From Staphylococcus cornubiensis (GTDB lineage: Bacteria > Bacillota > Bacilli > Staphylococcales > Staphylococcaceae), in the NCBI RefSeq assembly GCF_900183575.1, contig NZ_FXUZ01000001.1:62001-126000 (forward strand): a DNA stretch of 64,000 nt, written 5' to 3'. The notes under the pieces are model-generated. The model did no database searches, was not told where the DNA came from, and saw nothing but the letters and a program-made list of their open reading frames with translations. The position numbers were made by a program, and so were the translations under genes. Shown piece after piece: positions 1-10,292 of this stretch. Numbering within the stretch: the first letter of the stretch is position 1; every line of letters starts with the position of its first letter.

Positions 1-33
1 ATATAATGAATCTTTGTTTTTGGGGGGACACAT

Positions 34-1434
34 ATGGAACACTGGCTCGTTCAACAGGCCAAACAGCATCCAGACAAAATTGCAATACAAACACTTAACG
101 AGGCCATCACATTTAAAACATTATTGGATCGTGCAACATTAAAAGGGGCACAGTTACAACAGTTACAACGTGGACGTCTCGGTTTATATTTAAATAATTC
201 TTTAGAAGCAGCTATTTTAATTCATGCGGCTTGGTTATACGATATTGAAATCGCGCTCATTAATAATCGTTTGACAGCGTTTGAAATTGATCGACAAATG
301 GCCTCTATTGGCGTTGATTTGATTGTGAGTACAGCGCATCAAACGCTAGACACTTCAATACGTGTCATACAGTCAGACGATTTAGAAATGCCGACTACAG
401 ATCCTGGTTTTTCAGTCGATATGTATGAATTTCATGAGCAACATATTGCTTCGATTATGTTCACTTCAGGTACGACTGGCCCTCAAAAAGCGGTGCCACA
501 AACATTCGAAAACCATCGTATGAGTGCGGCATCGTGCAAAGAAAGTCTCGGTTTTTCGCATAATTCGAAATGGCTTGCGGTCTTACCGATTTATCATATT
601 TCCGGATTGAGTATCTTATTAAGAAGTGTACAGTATGGTTTTACCGTCTTCTTACTCGAAAAATTTAACACAACAACAGTGATGGAACTGTTTCAAACTG
701 AAGGCATTACACACGTCTCTTTAGTGCCGATTACATTAATGCGACTCATGGAACAAGGACTTAACCATCCTTACCATTTGGAGAAGATTTTGTTAGGAGG
801 TGCGAAACTCGACGGGCAATTTATTCGTCAAGCACTAGACCGTCACCTACCGATATATAATTCATTTGGTATGACGGAAACATGTTCGCAATTTTTAACT
901 GCTGATCCGACCATGTTACAACAAAATCCAAATACTGTAGGGCGTGCAAGTTCAGAAATTGCGCTCAAAGTTGTCTCACCCGATGCCAATGGTCACGGTG
1001 AACTTTATGTTAAAGGGGGCAACGTGATGAAAGGCTATTTATATCCTGAAAATATGGACAATGTTTTCGATGAGGAAGGCTATTTCAAAACTGGAGATAT
1101 TGCAAGTGTGGATGATCAAGGAGACGTCGTTATCTATGATCGTCGTAAAGATTTGATTATTAGTGGTGGAGAAAATATTTATCCTTACGAAATTGAGTCT
1201 GTCGCTAAGTCTCACCCTAATATTGCTGATGCGATGTGTACGGCTGTTGCGGATACGGCATGGGGTCAACGTCCCATCTTGTATGTCGTCGCACGTCAAT
1301 GGGTGACGGATATTGAGTCATTTCTTGAAGCGCGTTTAGCCAAATACAAGTTACCTGTGCACATTTATTTTGTTGAGGCTCTACCTTATACGAGCACTGG
1401 AAAGCTCCAGCGACGGATGTTAAATGAGGGATAG
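34..1434 (+). CDS. menE: o-succinylbenzoate--CoA ligase
   Basis: Activates o-succinylbenzoate with ATP and CoA in menaquinone biosynthesis; cytosolic. It has the acyl-CoA synthetase (ANL) fold: the phosphate-binding loop SGTTGPQKAVP starts near residue 145, the hinge YDRRKDLIISGGENIYP lies near 367-383, and the catalytic lysine is in STGKLQRR near 457. The 466-aa length is normal. ATG at 34 follows a GGGGGG Shine-Dalgarno at 22-27, and a TATAAT at 2-7 may be the -10 of a promoter cut by the window edge. menC starts two bases after the stop, so the two are probably cotranscribed. Confidence 0.95.
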   Translation: MEHWLVQQAKQHPDKIAIQTLNEAITFKTLLDRATLKGAQLQQLQRGRLGLYLNNSLEAAILIHAAWLYDIEIALINNRLTAFEIDRQMASIGVDLIVSTAHQTLDTSIRVIQSDDLEMPTTDPGFSVDMYEFHEQHIASIMFTSGTTGPQKAVPQTFENHRMSAASCKESLGFSHNSKWLAVLPIYHISGLSILLRSVQYGFTVFLLEKFNTTTVMELFQTEGITHVSLVPITLMRLMEQGLNHPYHLEKILLGGAKLDGQFIRQALDRHLPIYNSFGMTETCSQFLTADPTMLQQNPNTVGRASSEIALKVVSPDANGHGELYVKGGNVMKGYLYPENMDNVFDEEGYFKTGDIASVDDQGDVVIYDRRKDLIISGGENIYPYEIESVAKSHPNIADAMCTAVADTAWGQRPILYVVARQWVTDIESFLEARLAKYKLPVHIYFVEALPYTSTGKLQRRMLNEG

Positions 1435-1436
1435 CG

Positions 1437-2423
1437 ATGCAATTAATAGACATGCAATTTTATTTTTATGAACCAGCTTTTATTCATCCGATTCAAACGC
1501 CGAAAGTACAGATGACGCATCGTAAAACATTATTTGTGAAATGGACAGATGACAAGGGGCAGACATGGTTTGGAGAGTGTAATGCGTTTGACACAGCTTG
1601 GTATCATGATGAGACGATTTCCGATGTAATCAATGTATTAAAATCATGGTTTGAAAAGGTGCGCGGGGTAGAGATGACGTCTTATGAAGCAGCACAACAA
1701 TGTGTAGCAACGTTAGACCCTTATCCAGCTGCACGTGCGACGGTAATCATGGCATTATATCAAATGTTTCACAACCTTGAATCCTTTCATGTGCCGATGA
1801 CATTGACAATTAATGGGGACTTTACCCAACGGATGATGCGCGTCGATGGTGTCGGTCGTATTAAAATTAAATGGACGTCACAAGTTATGGAACAAGTTCA
1901 AATGTTAGCGACGATGTATCCCGATATTCCAATTTCTACCGATGCGAATCAGACGTTAACAATGGCGGATATTGTGACGTTAAAGCGATTAAAACCATAT
2001 CTTGCATTTATTGAAGAGCCGTTTGAATCATTAAACGTCGAAGCGGATTATACAGCATTCCCACCTATTGCGCTCGATGAACATGCGACAAGTCTGGCGG
2101 CAATACAATCTTTAGTACAAAACGCTCATATTCAAACTGTCGTACTTAAACCTTTTCGTTTAGGTGGCATCGATCGTGTGTTAGAAGCGATGAAAGTGCT
2201 GCAGGATAAAGGCGTTCGAGTCGTTATTGGAGGGATGTATGAATGTGGTTTAAGTCGTTATTTTACAGCGTGGCTCAGTCAATGGAGTGATTATGCTGGA
2301 GATGTCACACCGGAAGGATTTTATTTTGAGCAAGATGTCACAGATAATGTAGGACGATTGCACGACGGACAGTTATATTTCGAACCGCCCGTAGTGAATC
2401 AATCTTTATTATCTTCTTTATGA
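1437..2423 (+). CDS. menC: o-succinylbenzoate synthase
   Basis: Dehydrates SHCHC to o-succinylbenzoate, the step before MenE. Enolase-superfamily barrel: the KIKW lysine motif is near residue 141, and the metal ligands are in STDAN (about 168), FIEEPFE (about 196) and LDEHA (about 218), with the second catalytic lysine in VLKPFRLGG (about 242). At 328 aa it has the usual length. It is tightly coupled to menE (2-base gap). Its 3' end overlaps the opposite-strand yidD by 25 bases, so the two genes converge. Confidence 0.95.
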   Translation: MQLIDMQFYFYEPAFIHPIQTPKVQMTHRKTLFVKWTDDKGQTWFGECNAFDTAWYHDETISDVINVLKSWFEKVRGVEMTSYEAAQQCVATLDPYPAARATVIMALYQMFHNLESFHVPMTLTINGDFTQRMMRVDGVGRIKIKWTSQVMEQVQMLATMYPDIPISTDANQTLTMADIVTLKRLKPYLAFIEEPFESLNVEADYTAFPPIALDEHATSLAAIQSLVQNAHIQTVVLKPFRLGGIDRVLEAMKVLQDKGVRVVIGGMYECGLSRYFTAWLSQWSDYAGDVTPEGFYFEQDVTDNVGRLHDGQLYFEPPVVNQSLLSSL

Positions 2424-2650
2424 TGATGAGATGATTTTTTTAATGGTACAGGATCAAAGCCACCTTTATGGAACGGATGACATTTTAAAATGCGTTTCAA
2501 TCCGAGCCAGCTGCCTTTAAGCGCACCGTGGACTTGAATAGCTTCTAATGTATAATTGGAACAAGTTGGATAAAAACGACACGAAGGCGGTGTCAATGGT
2601 GAAATGAAGCGCTGGTAAAAACGGATGGCATAGATAAACAGTGTTTTCAT
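2399..2650 (-). CDS. yidD: membrane protein insertion efficiency factor YidD
   Basis: Small protein thought to help YidC/SpoIIIJ-type insertion of membrane proteins. The YidD signature is visible: [20 protein letters not shown], then CSNYTLEAI, then a conserved [13 protein letters not shown]. An N-terminal amphipathic or hydrophobic stretch is followed by a His/Lys-rich tail. I choose ATG at 2650 because a GGAGG Shine-Dalgarno (complement of 2659-2664) is well placed for it; an upstream in-frame ATG at 2668 has no such site. This gives 83 aa. The gene converges on and overlaps menC. Confidence 0.9.
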   Translation of the reverse strand: MKTLFIYAIRFYQRFISPLTPPSCRFYPTCSNYTLEAIQVHGALKGSWLGLKRILKCHPFHKGGFDPVPLKKSSHHHKEDNKD

Positions 2651-2708
2651 AATAGAATCCTCCTTCAATCAATCATATTGTAACACAGAAAGAAAGGGCG
2701 TATGGGGC

Positions 2709-3179
2709 GTGAAGTTTACAGATGAAAATCAGCAAACAGTCATTTTAGAATTTAAAAATGACGCTGATCAAAAAGATGGGGGTCATGTGCTAGCGTTACC
2801 CATTTTTCAGCAACAATTAGTATTAACACAACACCAACAACGCGGCATAGAATTTCCAGGTGGTAAACGGGAACTGGGTGAATCAAGTCTAGAGGCATTA
2901 AAACGGGAACTTTATGAAGAAACAGGCGCCTTAGCTGAACAAATTTATTACATTGCACAGTATGAAGTGCAGGGAGATACGTATTGTTTCAAAAAAGATG
3001 TTTATGTCGTCATTGTAGATACGTTGGATACAGATGTGCATTACCACGAAACGATGGGACCGATTTTAACCCGTTCCATTGATACGATTAAAGAAGAAGA
3101 AAAAAGTTATTTATTAAAGGATCCTGCTATATTACGATGTGTCGAAAGGATGAGTGAGCTTGGCTTTTATCAAGAGTAA
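2709..3179 (+). CDS. Nudix hydrolase, YtkD-like nucleoside triphosphatase
   Basis: Predicted to hydrolyse a nucleoside diphosphate-linked substrate. In B. subtilis, YtkD acts on (oxidised) dGTP and RNA 5' triphosphates; transfer of that role here is inference. A perfect Nudix box (G-x5-E-x7-REL-x-EE-x-G) runs from GGKRELGE to RELYEETGA at about residues 55-78. The start is GTG at 2709, and 156 aa is close to YtkD. The last 26 bases overlap the start of the next gene, which suggests translational coupling. Confidence 0.85.
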   Translation: MKFTDENQQTVILEFKNDADQKDGGHVLALPIFQQQLVLTQHQQRGIEFPGGKRELGESSLEALKRELYEETGALAEQIYYIAQYEVQGDTYCFKKDVYVVIVDTLDTDVHYHETMGPILTRSIDTIKEEEKSYLLKDPAILRCVERMSELGFYQE

Positions 3180-3936
3180 AGCAATGCCAGTCTTTTTAGA
3201 AAATCATAAAGTAGAGGAATGGACTTATGACGTACACGGATTACATGTTAAAGGTCTTAACGTCCAACCACGACAACCTGTGAAGCGCATTGTCATGTAT
3301 TTACGTGGTGGAAAAGGTCAAGTCGGACGTGTACGGCTTGCGAGAATGTTGCAGTTTATTACGCCAAATACATTAGTGTTTGCACCGTATTATCGTGGCA
3401 ACAATGGGAGTGAAGGGAACGACGATTTTGCTGGTGCAGATTTGGCTGATGTCACTGTTGCAGCAGAAATGTTGAAGTCACGTTATCCCGAAGCATCCAT
3501 GCATCTTATCGGCTTTTCACGCGGTGGTATACAAGGCTTATTAACTTTCCAAACAGTTGAAGCAGATAGTTATATCATTTGGGGCGGTGTGACCGATTTA
3601 CATTTAATGTATGAGGAACGCGTTGATTTACGTGGCATGCTCAGAAGAATGATTGGTCACCCTAAAAAAGATCTCGCAGCATACGAATCACGTAATGCGT
3701 TGAAAGACATTCATGCTCATGCGCCACCTATTTTTATTATTCATGGTGGAAAGGATATACAAGTGGGTATTCATCAAGCTTACTTTTTAGAAGCACACCT
3801 GAAAAAAGTCGGTGCACGGTATGCTACTTTTTATCAAATGAAAGAAGGACATGTGCCTCGTCCACCAGCGATGAAACATGTCCTAGCGCGTATTCAACAA
3901 TGGATGCTGGACATCGAAAAAGAATCCAAATTTTAA
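3154..3936 (+). CDS. alpha/beta hydrolase, prolyl-oligopeptidase-like
   Basis: Alpha/beta-hydrolase of the S9/dienelactone type with unknown substrate. The nucleophile elbow GFSRGG places Ser near residue 122, the acid is in GGKDIQV and the His in EGHVPRP near the C-terminus, so a full triad is plausible. There is no signal peptide. GTG at 3154 has an AAAGGA just upstream and overlaps the Nudix gene; the alternative ATG at 3184 lacks a good ribosome site. It is likely cotranscribed with the Nudix gene and ends at the shared terminator before pckA. Confidence 0.8.
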   Translation: MSLAFIKSKAMPVFLENHKVEEWTYDVHGLHVKGLNVQPRQPVKRIVMYLRGGKGQVGRVRLARMLQFITPNTLVFAPYYRGNNGSEGNDDFAGADLADVTVAAEMLKSRYPEASMHLIGFSRGGIQGLLTFQTVEADSYIIWGGVTDLHLMYEERVDLRGMLRRMIGHPKKDLAAYESRNALKDIHAHAPPIFIIHGGKDIQVGIHQAYFLEAHLKKVGARYATFYQMKEGHVPRPPAMKHVLARIQQWMLDIEKESKF

Positions 3937-4070
3937 ACACATTGATACAACGTCATGTGAATATTGCTATAATTTGATATGACAAATGGGTTTGAAGCGT
4001 TATTCATTGTCTCATCAGTGTATTAAAACGGAAATATGTGGCGTTCCCTAATGCACAACCTATATAAATT

Positions 4071-4117
4071 AAAAGTAGTGTCATCTCTTGAATAACAAGA
4101 AATGAACACTACTTTTT
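4071..4117. terminator. bidirectional terminator between hydrolase and pckA
   Basis: Long hairpin with arms AAAGTAGTGT and ACACTACTTT plus inner pairing CTCTTG/CAAGAA. T-tracts follow on both strands, which suits the convergent gene ends. Confidence 0.85.
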
Positions 4118-4122
4118 TAATA

Positions 4123-5715
4123 CTATTCTGCTAATGATCCTTTAAATCCACCAGCTGCTTCTAATTGTTGTGCGTCATCACCGAATTTTTTGAAGTTCTC
4201 TTTAAAGCGACTGACAAGGTTTTGTGCTTGTTCTTCGTAAGCAGCTTGATCTGTCCAAGCGTTTTTAGGTTGTAAAATTGTTGTTGGCACATCTTCAACT
4301 TCTGTTGGAATAGCCAATCCGAAAATGTCGTCTTTTTCAAAAGTTGCAGTTTTTAATTTGCCATTAATCGCATCGTTGACCATTTTGCGCGTATATTTTA
4401 ATTGAATACGGTTACCAACGCCATACTGGCCACCTGTCCAACCTGTGTTTACAAGGTAGACGTCAACCTCATGTTTGTCGATTAAGTCACCTAACAATTC
4501 AGCATAAACTTCAGCACGTAATGGTAAGAAAGGTGCACCAAAACATGTTGAGAATGATGGTTGTGGCTCAGTAATACCACGCTCAGTACCTGCTAATTTA
4601 GATGTGAATCCGCTTAAGAAATGATACATTGCTTGGTCTTTATCTAATTTGGAAATAGGTGGAAGTACACCGAAAGCATCTGCTGTTAAGAAAATAATCG
4701 TATTTGGATGTGATGCTTTGGAAGGTAAGACAATGTTATCAATGTAGTTGATAGGGTAGGCTGCACGTGTGTTTTCAGTATATTTGTTGTCATCAAAATC
4801 AATGTAACCATGTTCATCAACGACTAAGTTTTCTAATACTGTACCGTAACGAATTGCGTCAAAAATTTGTGGTTCTTTTTCTGCAGAGAGATTGATAGCT
4901 TTCGCATAGCAACCGCCTTCGATATTGAAGACCCCATTTTCATTCCAGCCGTGCTCATCATCACCGATTAATTTTCGGTCTGGATCTGCTGAAAGTGTCG
5001 TTTTACCTGTACCAGAAAGACCGAAGAATAATGCAACGTCTCCTTTATCGCCCACATTGGCAGAGCAGTGCATACTCATAATACCGCGCTGTGGTAATAA
5101 ATAGTTCATGATAGAGAATACAGATTTTTTCATTTCTCCAGCATATTCTGTACCACCGATTAAAATAATTTTATGTTTGAATGAAATGATGACAAAAGTT
5201 TCTGAACGCGTGCCATCGACTTCAGGATCTGCTTTGAATCGTGGTGCTGAAATAATTGTGAAGTCTGCTTTAATTTTTGATGCTTCTTCTTTTGAACTTG
5301 GTTTGATAAATAAGTTTTGAGCAAATAGATTATGCCATGCAAATTCGTTGATGACAGTCAGTTTAAGTTGTGACTCTTTATCGCTACCTGCATATCCATT
5401 GAATACGAACAATTCGTCTTTTTCATCTAAGTATTTCACAACTTTATCGTAAAGATTTAAGAATTTTTCTTCTGAGATCGGTTGGTTAATTGAACCCCAA
5501 TCGATATCGTCTTTAATTTGTGGATTATCAACAATAAATTTATCTTTTGGAGAACGCCCCGTATACTCTCCAGTTTTTGCGTTGATTGCACCTAATTCTG
5601 TAAGTTCTGCTTCATTTCTTTTTAAAATTTTGTTATACAATTCTGTCGTTGTGAGTTGAAAATGTGAACTTGGCTTGTTAGCTACTGTTTCAATCGCTTG
5701 TTTGTCGAATGACAT
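4123..5715 (-). CDS. pckA: phosphoenolpyruvate carboxykinase (ATP)
   Basis: Decarboxylates and phosphorylates oxaloacetate to phosphoenolpyruvate, the first committed step of gluconeogenesis. The kinase P-loop [16 protein letters not shown] is near residues 231-246, followed by [10 protein letters not shown] for metal binding and the R-x-AYP-x-YID-IV segment near 325. At 530 aa it is full length. The ATG at 5715 has a GGAGGG-type ribosome site. It diverges from metK. A cre-like palindrome lies 30 bases upstream of the start, so CcpA repression in glucose is likely. Confidence 0.97.
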   Translation of the reverse strand: MSFDKQAIETVANKPSSHFQLTTTELYNKILKRNEAELTELGAINAKTGEYTGRSPKDKFIVDNPQIKDDIDWGSINQPISEEKFLNLYDKVVKYLDEKDELFVFNGYAGSDKESQLKLTVINEFAWHNLFAQNLFIKPSSKEEASKIKADFTIISAPRFKADPEVDGTRSETFVIISFKHKIILIGGTEYAGEMKKSVFSIMNYLLPQRGIMSMHCSANVGDKGDVALFFGLSGTGKTTLSADPDRKLIGDDEHGWNENGVFNIEGGCYAKAINLSAEKEPQIFDAIRYGTVLENLVVDEHGYIDFDDNKYTENTRAAYPINYIDNIVLPSKASHPNTIIFLTADAFGVLPPISKLDKDQAMYHFLSGFTSKLAGTERGITEPQPSFSTCFGAPFLPLRAEVYAELLGDLIDKHEVDVYLVNTGWTGGQYGVGNRIQLKYTRKMVNDAINGKLKTATFEKDDIFGLAIPTEVEDVPTTILQPKNAWTDQAAYEEQAQNLVSRFKENFKKFGDDAQQLEAAGGFKGSLAE

Positions 5716-5745
5716 GATAATATCCCTCCAAAGTTATTTCGGTAA

Positions 5746-5759
5746 TGTAAGCCTTTACA
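5746..5759. promoter_or_regulatory. cre-like CcpA site upstream of pckA
   Basis: TGTAAGCCTTTACA matches the cre consensus TGNAANCGNWNNCA except at one central base (C for G) and is a near-perfect palindrome. It lies between the pckA start and the divergent metK leader. Catabolite repression of pckA is established in staphylococci; that this site mediates it is inference. Confidence 0.6.
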
Positions 5760-5963
5760 ATTCAAGAGTATAACATATTCAATAAATAATCCCTACTCAA
5801 TTAAGAAAAAAATTAAGATAAAATAAAGAAAGTAAAGTAACTTTACACTAAAGTAGAAAAATAAATGTAAAAGATATAGGCCGTATCACGCTCGTTTTCA
5901 AAAAGTGCGTGCTGATGAAATTGACATCGCTATTAAAGTTTTGTAATATGATTCTAACGGATT

Positions 5964-6128
5964 CTCTTATCCTGAGTGGTGGAGGGACATGGACCCAATG
6001 AAACCCAGCAACCTCTTTTAACGAAGAAAGGTGCCAAACCGTTTGCAGACACAATACTTGTCTGAACGATAAGAGCGAATGGACGTTAGAGCCTTCACTC
6101 TATTTAATAGTGTTGAAAGGCTCTTTTT
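5964..6128 (+). promoter_or_regulatory. SAM-I (S-box) riboswitch with terminator, metK leader
   Basis: Classical S-box aptamer. It opens with CTCTTATC and closes with GATAAGAG at 6068-6075 (P1). Between them are AGTGGTGGAGGGA, TGAAACCCAGCAACC and GGTGCCAAACCGTTTGCAGAC in the canonical order. An intrinsic terminator follows (GAGCC...GGCTC then seven T, about 6088-6128). High S-adenosylmethionine should terminate transcription before metK. Confidence 0.96.
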
Positions 6129-6180
6129 TATTGAGCTCAGATAGAGAATGTTCGTAATACATAACAAAAAGGAGTTTATT

Positions 6181-7380
6181 ATGACTTATAACAGACGTTT
6201 ATTCACTTCAGAATCAGTTACTGAAGGTCATCCAGATAAAATTGCCGATCAAATTTCAGACGCAATTTTAGATGAGATTTTAAAAGGAGATCCGAATGCA
6301 CGTGTTGCTTGTGAGACGACAGTAACGACAGGTATGGCCTTAATCGTTGGTGAGATCACAACTTCAACTTATGTTGACATTCCAAAAGTAGTACGCGAAA
6401 CAGTTAAAGAAATTGGTTATACACGTGCGAAGTATGGCTATGATTACAAAACGATGTCTGTATTAACGGCTATTGATGAACAATCACCAGATATTGCACA
6501 AGGAGTAGACCGTGCATTAGAATACCGTGATGCAGGAAATGATGAAGTATTAAATACAGGTGCAGGTGACCAAGGTTTAATGTTTGGTTTTGCGACAAAT
6601 GAAACAGATACATTAATGCCTTTACCGATTGACTTGTCACATAAATTATCGAAACGTTTATCAGAAGTACGTAAAAATGGCACTTTAGATTATTTGCGTC
6701 CAGATGGTAAAGTTCAAGTTACTGTGGAATACGATGACAATGATCAGCCGAAACGTATTGATACGATTGTGATTTCATCACAGCATCATGAAGAAGTTGA
6801 ACTTGAAAAAATTCAAAATGATATTAAAGAATATGTTATTTATCCAACTGTCGATGCACAATTATTAGATGAAGAAACAAAATTTTTCATCAACCCGACA
6901 GGACGCTTTGTCATTGGTGGGCCTCAAGGAGACGCGGGCCTTACAGGGCGTAAAATTATTGTAGATACTTACGGCGGTTATGCACGTCACGGTGGCGGTG
7001 CTTTCTCTGGTAAGGATCCTACAAAAGTAGACCGCTCAGCTGCTTATGCTGCACGTTACGTTGCTAAAAATATCGTTGCAGCAAACTTCGCTGATAAATG
7101 TGAAGTTCAGTTGGCATATGCAATCGGGGTGGCACAACCTGTATCTATCGCAATTGACACATTTGGTACTGGTAAAGTAAGCGAAAATGTCTTAATTGAA
7201 GCAGTAAGACAAAACTTCGACTTACGTCCAGCGGGTATTATTCAAATGTTAGATTTACAAAAACCAATTTACAAGCAAACTGCAGCGTATGGTCACTTTG
7301 GTCGTAATGATGTGCAATTGCCATGGGAACGTACAGACAAAGTTCAAGACTTACAAGAAACAGTTAATGAATTAAAATAA
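6181..7380 (+). CDS. metK: S-adenosylmethionine synthetase
   Basis: Makes S-adenosylmethionine from methionine and ATP. The N-terminus has [20 protein letters not shown]; further on are [10 protein letters not shown] (about residue 117-126) and the P-loop-like [18 protein letters not shown] near 270. I choose ATG 6181 because AAAGGAG at 6169-6174 is correctly spaced; this gives 399 aa, the usual length, while upstream in-frame starts would add a tail inside the leader. Expression is controlled by the SAM riboswitch directly upstream. Confidence 0.98.
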   Translation: MTYNRRLFTSESVTEGHPDKIADQISDAILDEILKGDPNARVACETTVTTGMALIVGEITTSTYVDIPKVVRETVKEIGYTRAKYGYDYKTMSVLTAIDEQSPDIAQGVDRALEYRDAGNDEVLNTGAGDQGLMFGFATNETDTLMPLPIDLSHKLSKRLSEVRKNGTLDYLRPDGKVQVTVEYDDNDQPKRIDTIVISSQHHEEVELEKIQNDIKEYVIYPTVDAQLLDEETKFFINPTGRFVIGGPQGDAGLTGRKIIVDTYGGYARHGGGAFSGKDPTKVDRSAAYAARYVAKNIVAANFADKCEVQLAYAIGVAQPVSIAIDTFGTGKVSENVLIEAVRQNFDLRPAGIIQMLDLQKPIYKQTAAYGHFGRNDVQLPWERTDKVQDLQETVNELK

Positions 7381-7467
7381 ATTTCTTGATGATAACTGTC
7401 GCTAATTTTATAGTTATTTAATATAATAGAAATAACTGTAGAAAAGTGATAAAGGAAGGTATTGCTC

Positions 7468-8379
7468 ATGACACAATTTGGTCCAATGGAAATCGGCCTC
7501 ATTGCTGCAATTGTTGTAGCAGCATTATTCTTTATTTTGTTTTTAGTGGCATTGAATAGCAAAAAGAAAGCAAAAGAAAATTATGCGAATCAATACCAAA
7601 CAAAACAAGATAAATTGACACATGAACATCAAGAAGAACTAGAAAAAGTCCGTATTGACAAGAAAAAAGCTGAAACAAGACATAAAGAAGAATACGAGAC
7701 AATGGTTTCTTCTAAAAATAGAGAAATCGATGCGCTGAAACTTTTCTCTAAAAACCATAGTGAATATGTGACAGACATGCGATTACTCGGCATTCGTGAG
7801 CGTCTAGTTAAAGAGAAGAGAATCCGCCCAGAAGATATGCATATCATGGCGAATATCTTTTTACCAACGAATGACTTAGAAGATATCACACGTGTAAGTC
7901 ATCTCGTTTTGACACGTACTGGCCTTTATATTATCGATTCAGAATTGTTGAAAGGGCATGTTTATCAAGGGATTAGTCAGCAACAATTCTCTGATAATCC
8001 AATGATGGAACAAGTGTTTAAAACGTTGAGCTTAAATCCACAAACACCGCAGACAGTTGTGTTAGATCAAAGTCGCGCATCTGAAAATGCATTGACAGTT
8101 GTGGATTATACAGAGCGTTTAGCACACGTGGAAGCTTTAGCAGTGAAGTTACAACACGAGTTGGATTTGAAATATACACCTACACCAATTTTATATTTCA
8201 ATCCGCGTCATGAAGGCGATGTCACAATTTCAAATTACGCTTCACAAGGTGTCACAAAAGTATTAGTAGGTCCCGAACAATTAAACGAGTTCTTCAATAA
8301 ATTTGTGTTCCATGGACGTATTCAATACGATGTGAATGATTTACAAAATATTATGGACGAAATTGAATCATTTAACTAA
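7468..8379 (+). CDS. membrane-anchored coiled-coil protein with NERD-like C-terminal half
   Basis: Function not recognised. Residues 8-32 form one transmembrane helix near the N-terminus, followed by a highly charged coiled coil (about 35-100, rich in K, E and Q). The C-terminal half contains a stretch VSHLVLTRTGLYIIDSE that resembles the strand pattern of nuclease-related (NERD) domains; I treat that as a weak hint. ATG 7468 follows AAGGAAGG at the right distance; a TTG two codons upstream is less likely. It lies alone downstream of metK, 87 bases after its stop, and has its own terminator. Confidence 0.65.
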   Translation: MTQFGPMEIGLIAAIVVAALFFILFLVALNSKKKAKENYANQYQTKQDKLTHEHQEELEKVRIDKKKAETRHKEEYETMVSSKNREIDALKLFSKNHSEYVTDMRLLGIRERLVKEKRIRPEDMHIMANIFLPTNDLEDITRVSHLVLTRTGLYIIDSELLKGHVYQGISQQQFSDNPMMEQVFKTLSLNPQTPQTVVLDQSRASENALTVVDYTERLAHVEALAVKLQHELDLKYTPTPILYFNPRHEGDVTISNYASQGVTKVLVGPEQLNEFFNKFVFHGRIQYDVNDLQNIMDEIESFN

Positions 8380-8492
8380 TATGAGCAAATGAGAGAGGTG
8401 GGCATATCATCGCAATAACATCTTTTGTGCGCATCTCATCTGAATTTGTTTCACTCATCAAAAGCTTATATTTCAACTTAATCAACAAGAAG

Positions 8493-8525
8493 GGCTAGGG
8501 TCACTCATATCCTAGCTCTTTTTAT
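8493..8525 (+). terminator. intrinsic terminator
   Basis: Arms GGGCTAGG and CCTAGCTC enclose an 11-base loop and are followed by TTTTT. It ends the transcript of the membrane-anchored gene upstream. Confidence 0.8.
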
Positions 8526-8637
8526 TATATTAAGGCATGTATCAAGGTAACCATTTGAGTTATTATAGGTTGTATTGATTGCACAGTGACTTCACTTTTC
8601 GATACGATAAGATTAGATTAAAAAGGAGCGATGACAA

Positions 8638-9474
8638 ATGAATCATGTAACGTTTTATAATGGTAATCAAATGCCTCAAGTTGGTTTAGGGGTATTTAGA
8701 GTAGAAAATAATGATACTGCAAAAGAAGCTGTTAAACATGCCATTAAAAGTGGTTATCGTAGCATTGATACAGCTATGATTTATCAAAATGAAGAAAAAG
8801 TAGGCGAAGGGATTCGTGAAGCTTTAGCAGAAACGGATTTAACACGTGAAGATTTATTTATTACTTCAAAATTATGGTTAAGTGATTATGGTCGTGAAAA
8901 TGTCGCAGCTGCATACCAAGCTTCATTAGATCGTTTAGGACTCGACTATTTAGATTTATATTTAGTGCATTGGCCAGGATTAGATGAAGATGTGATGATT
9001 GACACATGGAAAGGTATGGAAGATTTATATCACGATCAAAAAGTGAAAAATATTGGTGTGAGTAACTTTAATGTCGAACATTTAGACAAGTTATTAGCGA
9101 CTTCACGCATTAAACCAGTCATTAACCAAGTTGAATTCCATCCTTATTTAACACAAAAGCGTTTACGTGTGTATTTAGAAGCGCAAAACATCCAAATGGA
9201 ATCTTGGTCACCGTTGATGAACGCACAAATTTTAGAAGACGACACAGTAAAGAAAGTAGCTGAAGAAATAGGGAAGTCACCTGCGCAAGTAATCATTCGT
9301 TGGAACGTGCAACATGGTGTAGTGACGATTCCTAAATCAACAACACCAAGCCGTATTGAAGAGAATTTGAATGTGTTTGATTTTGAGCTTTCACTTGCAC
9401 AAATGGAAGAATTGGATGGGTTGAATGAAGATCGTCGTATCGGACCTGACCCGTTACATTTTGATGGGAAGTAA
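8638..9474 (+). CDS. aldo/keto reductase
   Basis: NADPH-dependent carbonyl reductase of the AKR superfamily, substrate unknown. The AKR tetrad is present: D and Y in SIDTAMIYQNE (about 43-53), K in ITSKLWL (about 78), and H in LVHWPG (about 109). The C-terminal cofactor loop reads IPKSTTPSRIEEN. The 278-aa length is typical of the AKR5 group. ATG 8638 follows AAAGGAGCGA. It is monocistronic between terminators. Confidence 0.9.
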   Translation: MNHVTFYNGNQMPQVGLGVFRVENNDTAKEAVKHAIKSGYRSIDTAMIYQNEEKVGEGIREALAETDLTREDLFITSKLWLSDYGRENVAAAYQASLDRLGLDYLDLYLVHWPGLDEDVMIDTWKGMEDLYHDQKVKNIGVSNFNVEHLDKLLATSRIKPVINQVEFHPYLTQKRLRVYLEAQNIQMESWSPLMNAQILEDDTVKKVAEEIGKSPAQVIIRWNVQHGVVTIPKSTTPSRIEENLNVFDFELSLAQMEELDGLNEDRRIGPDPLHFDGK

Positions 9475-9804
9475 TTTTGAAACTTCCATAGTTCATCATT
9501 TATTAAGCATGTATGACTTTTCAAATCGCTGAACCGTGTTTCGTTTTCTGAGGCGCTCAAACGTCAACGTATTCTGACGTCATTTGTATATTGTGATGAT
9601 GCAAGAATTGATTATCAGTTTTAGCAAATGCCTCAGGAACCTTGCACATTTTTCGCAATCACCGGCTCATCTCTCATATTGATTGAAGTGTGATTGTTTC
9701 ATTTGTGTCTTTTGATCATCTCAACAAATCAAATTTCACTCTTTATAATAATATCAACATAGAAGAGTCAAGTATCTATTTTATAATTGTCGTATTTGTG
9801 ATAT
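9475..9804. other. intergenic stretch without recognised gene
   Basis: No open frame with a ribosome site was found on either strand. It holds a possible promoter (TCAACA at 9721-9726, 17 bases, TATAAT at 9744-9749) pointing at the terminator at 9805-9847; the short transcript this implies is discussed as a candidate small RNA. Confidence 0.4.
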
Positions 9805-9848
9805 ATAAAAAAGCAACGTCGCTCATGAGGCTGACGTTGCTTTTTTAT
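9805..9848. terminator. strong intrinsic hairpin terminator
   Basis: AAAAAAGCAACGTC pairs with GACGTTGCTTTTTT around a 12-base loop; T-tracts occur on both strands. It is 330 bases beyond the aldo/keto reductase stop, unusually far for that gene, so it may end another transcript. Confidence 0.85.
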
Positions 9849-9916
9849 ATGAGTGGCTAAAATATTAAGGTTTCTTATCTTCTTCCTTTTAATGTTTTAT
9901 TGCAAATTGACATAAA

Positions 9917-9937
9917 AAAACAATTGAAACTTGTTTT
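9917..9937 (-). terminator. weak AT-only terminator after crcB pair
   Basis: On the minus strand AAAACAA and TTGTTTT pair around GTTTCAA and run into further T residues. The stem is short, so termination may be partial. Confidence 0.45.
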
Positions 9938-9944
9938 GACCCAC

Positions 9945-10292
9945 CTATAATTGCATACCAAGAAAACAAAATACAAAACAACCGACATATTGTAATGTAC
10001 TATAGATGATGAATGCTGCCCACTTTTTTTCATTTAACATTTGAAAAAGCTCTAAAGTTAAGGTTGAAAAGGTTGTGAAACCACCGAGCACGCCTGTAAT
10101 GAATAACAATTTCATATCAGGTGATAAAAATGTAAAGTGATTTAAATAGCCGATACAAAAGGCGCCGATAAGATTCACGATAAGAGTCGCAGTCGGTAAG
10201 GAAGATTGAATATACTTTGGTGTTATCGTACTAAAAATGGCACGTAATACAGCACCCATGCCACCTCCACATGCAACGAATAAAAGATTCAT
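9945..10292 (-). CDS. crcB: fluoride channel protein CrcB (second of pair)
   Basis: Fluc/CrcB fluoride-exporting channel subunit, four transmembrane helices, acting in the cytoplasmic membrane. Family signatures visible: GGGMGAVLR at the N-terminus, NLIGAF near 40-45 (pore asparagine) and GVLGGFTTFSTLTLE near 67-81. The start is ATG 10292, supported by AGGAGG at the complement of 10302-10307; a longer reading with 104 extra residues runs through the upstream crcB gene in another frame and is not credible. It is 115 aa. Its start overlaps the stop of the first crcB by four bases (ATGA), so the two are translationally coupled. Confidence 0.92.
   Translation of the reverse strand: MNLLFVACGGGMGAVLRAIFSTITPKYIQSSLPTATLIVNLIGAFCIGYLNHFTFLSPDMKLLFITGVLGGFTTFSTLTLELFQMLNEKKWAAFIIYSTLQYVGCFVFCFLGMQL

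Noticed and set aside
8427..8498. PSM-like short peptide frame (GTG start, MRISSEFVSLIKSLYFN)
   Set aside because: The amphipathic look is suggestive, but the GTG has no ribosome site, the better-placed upstream GAGAGGTGGG faces only ATC codons, and the stop lies inside a terminator stem.
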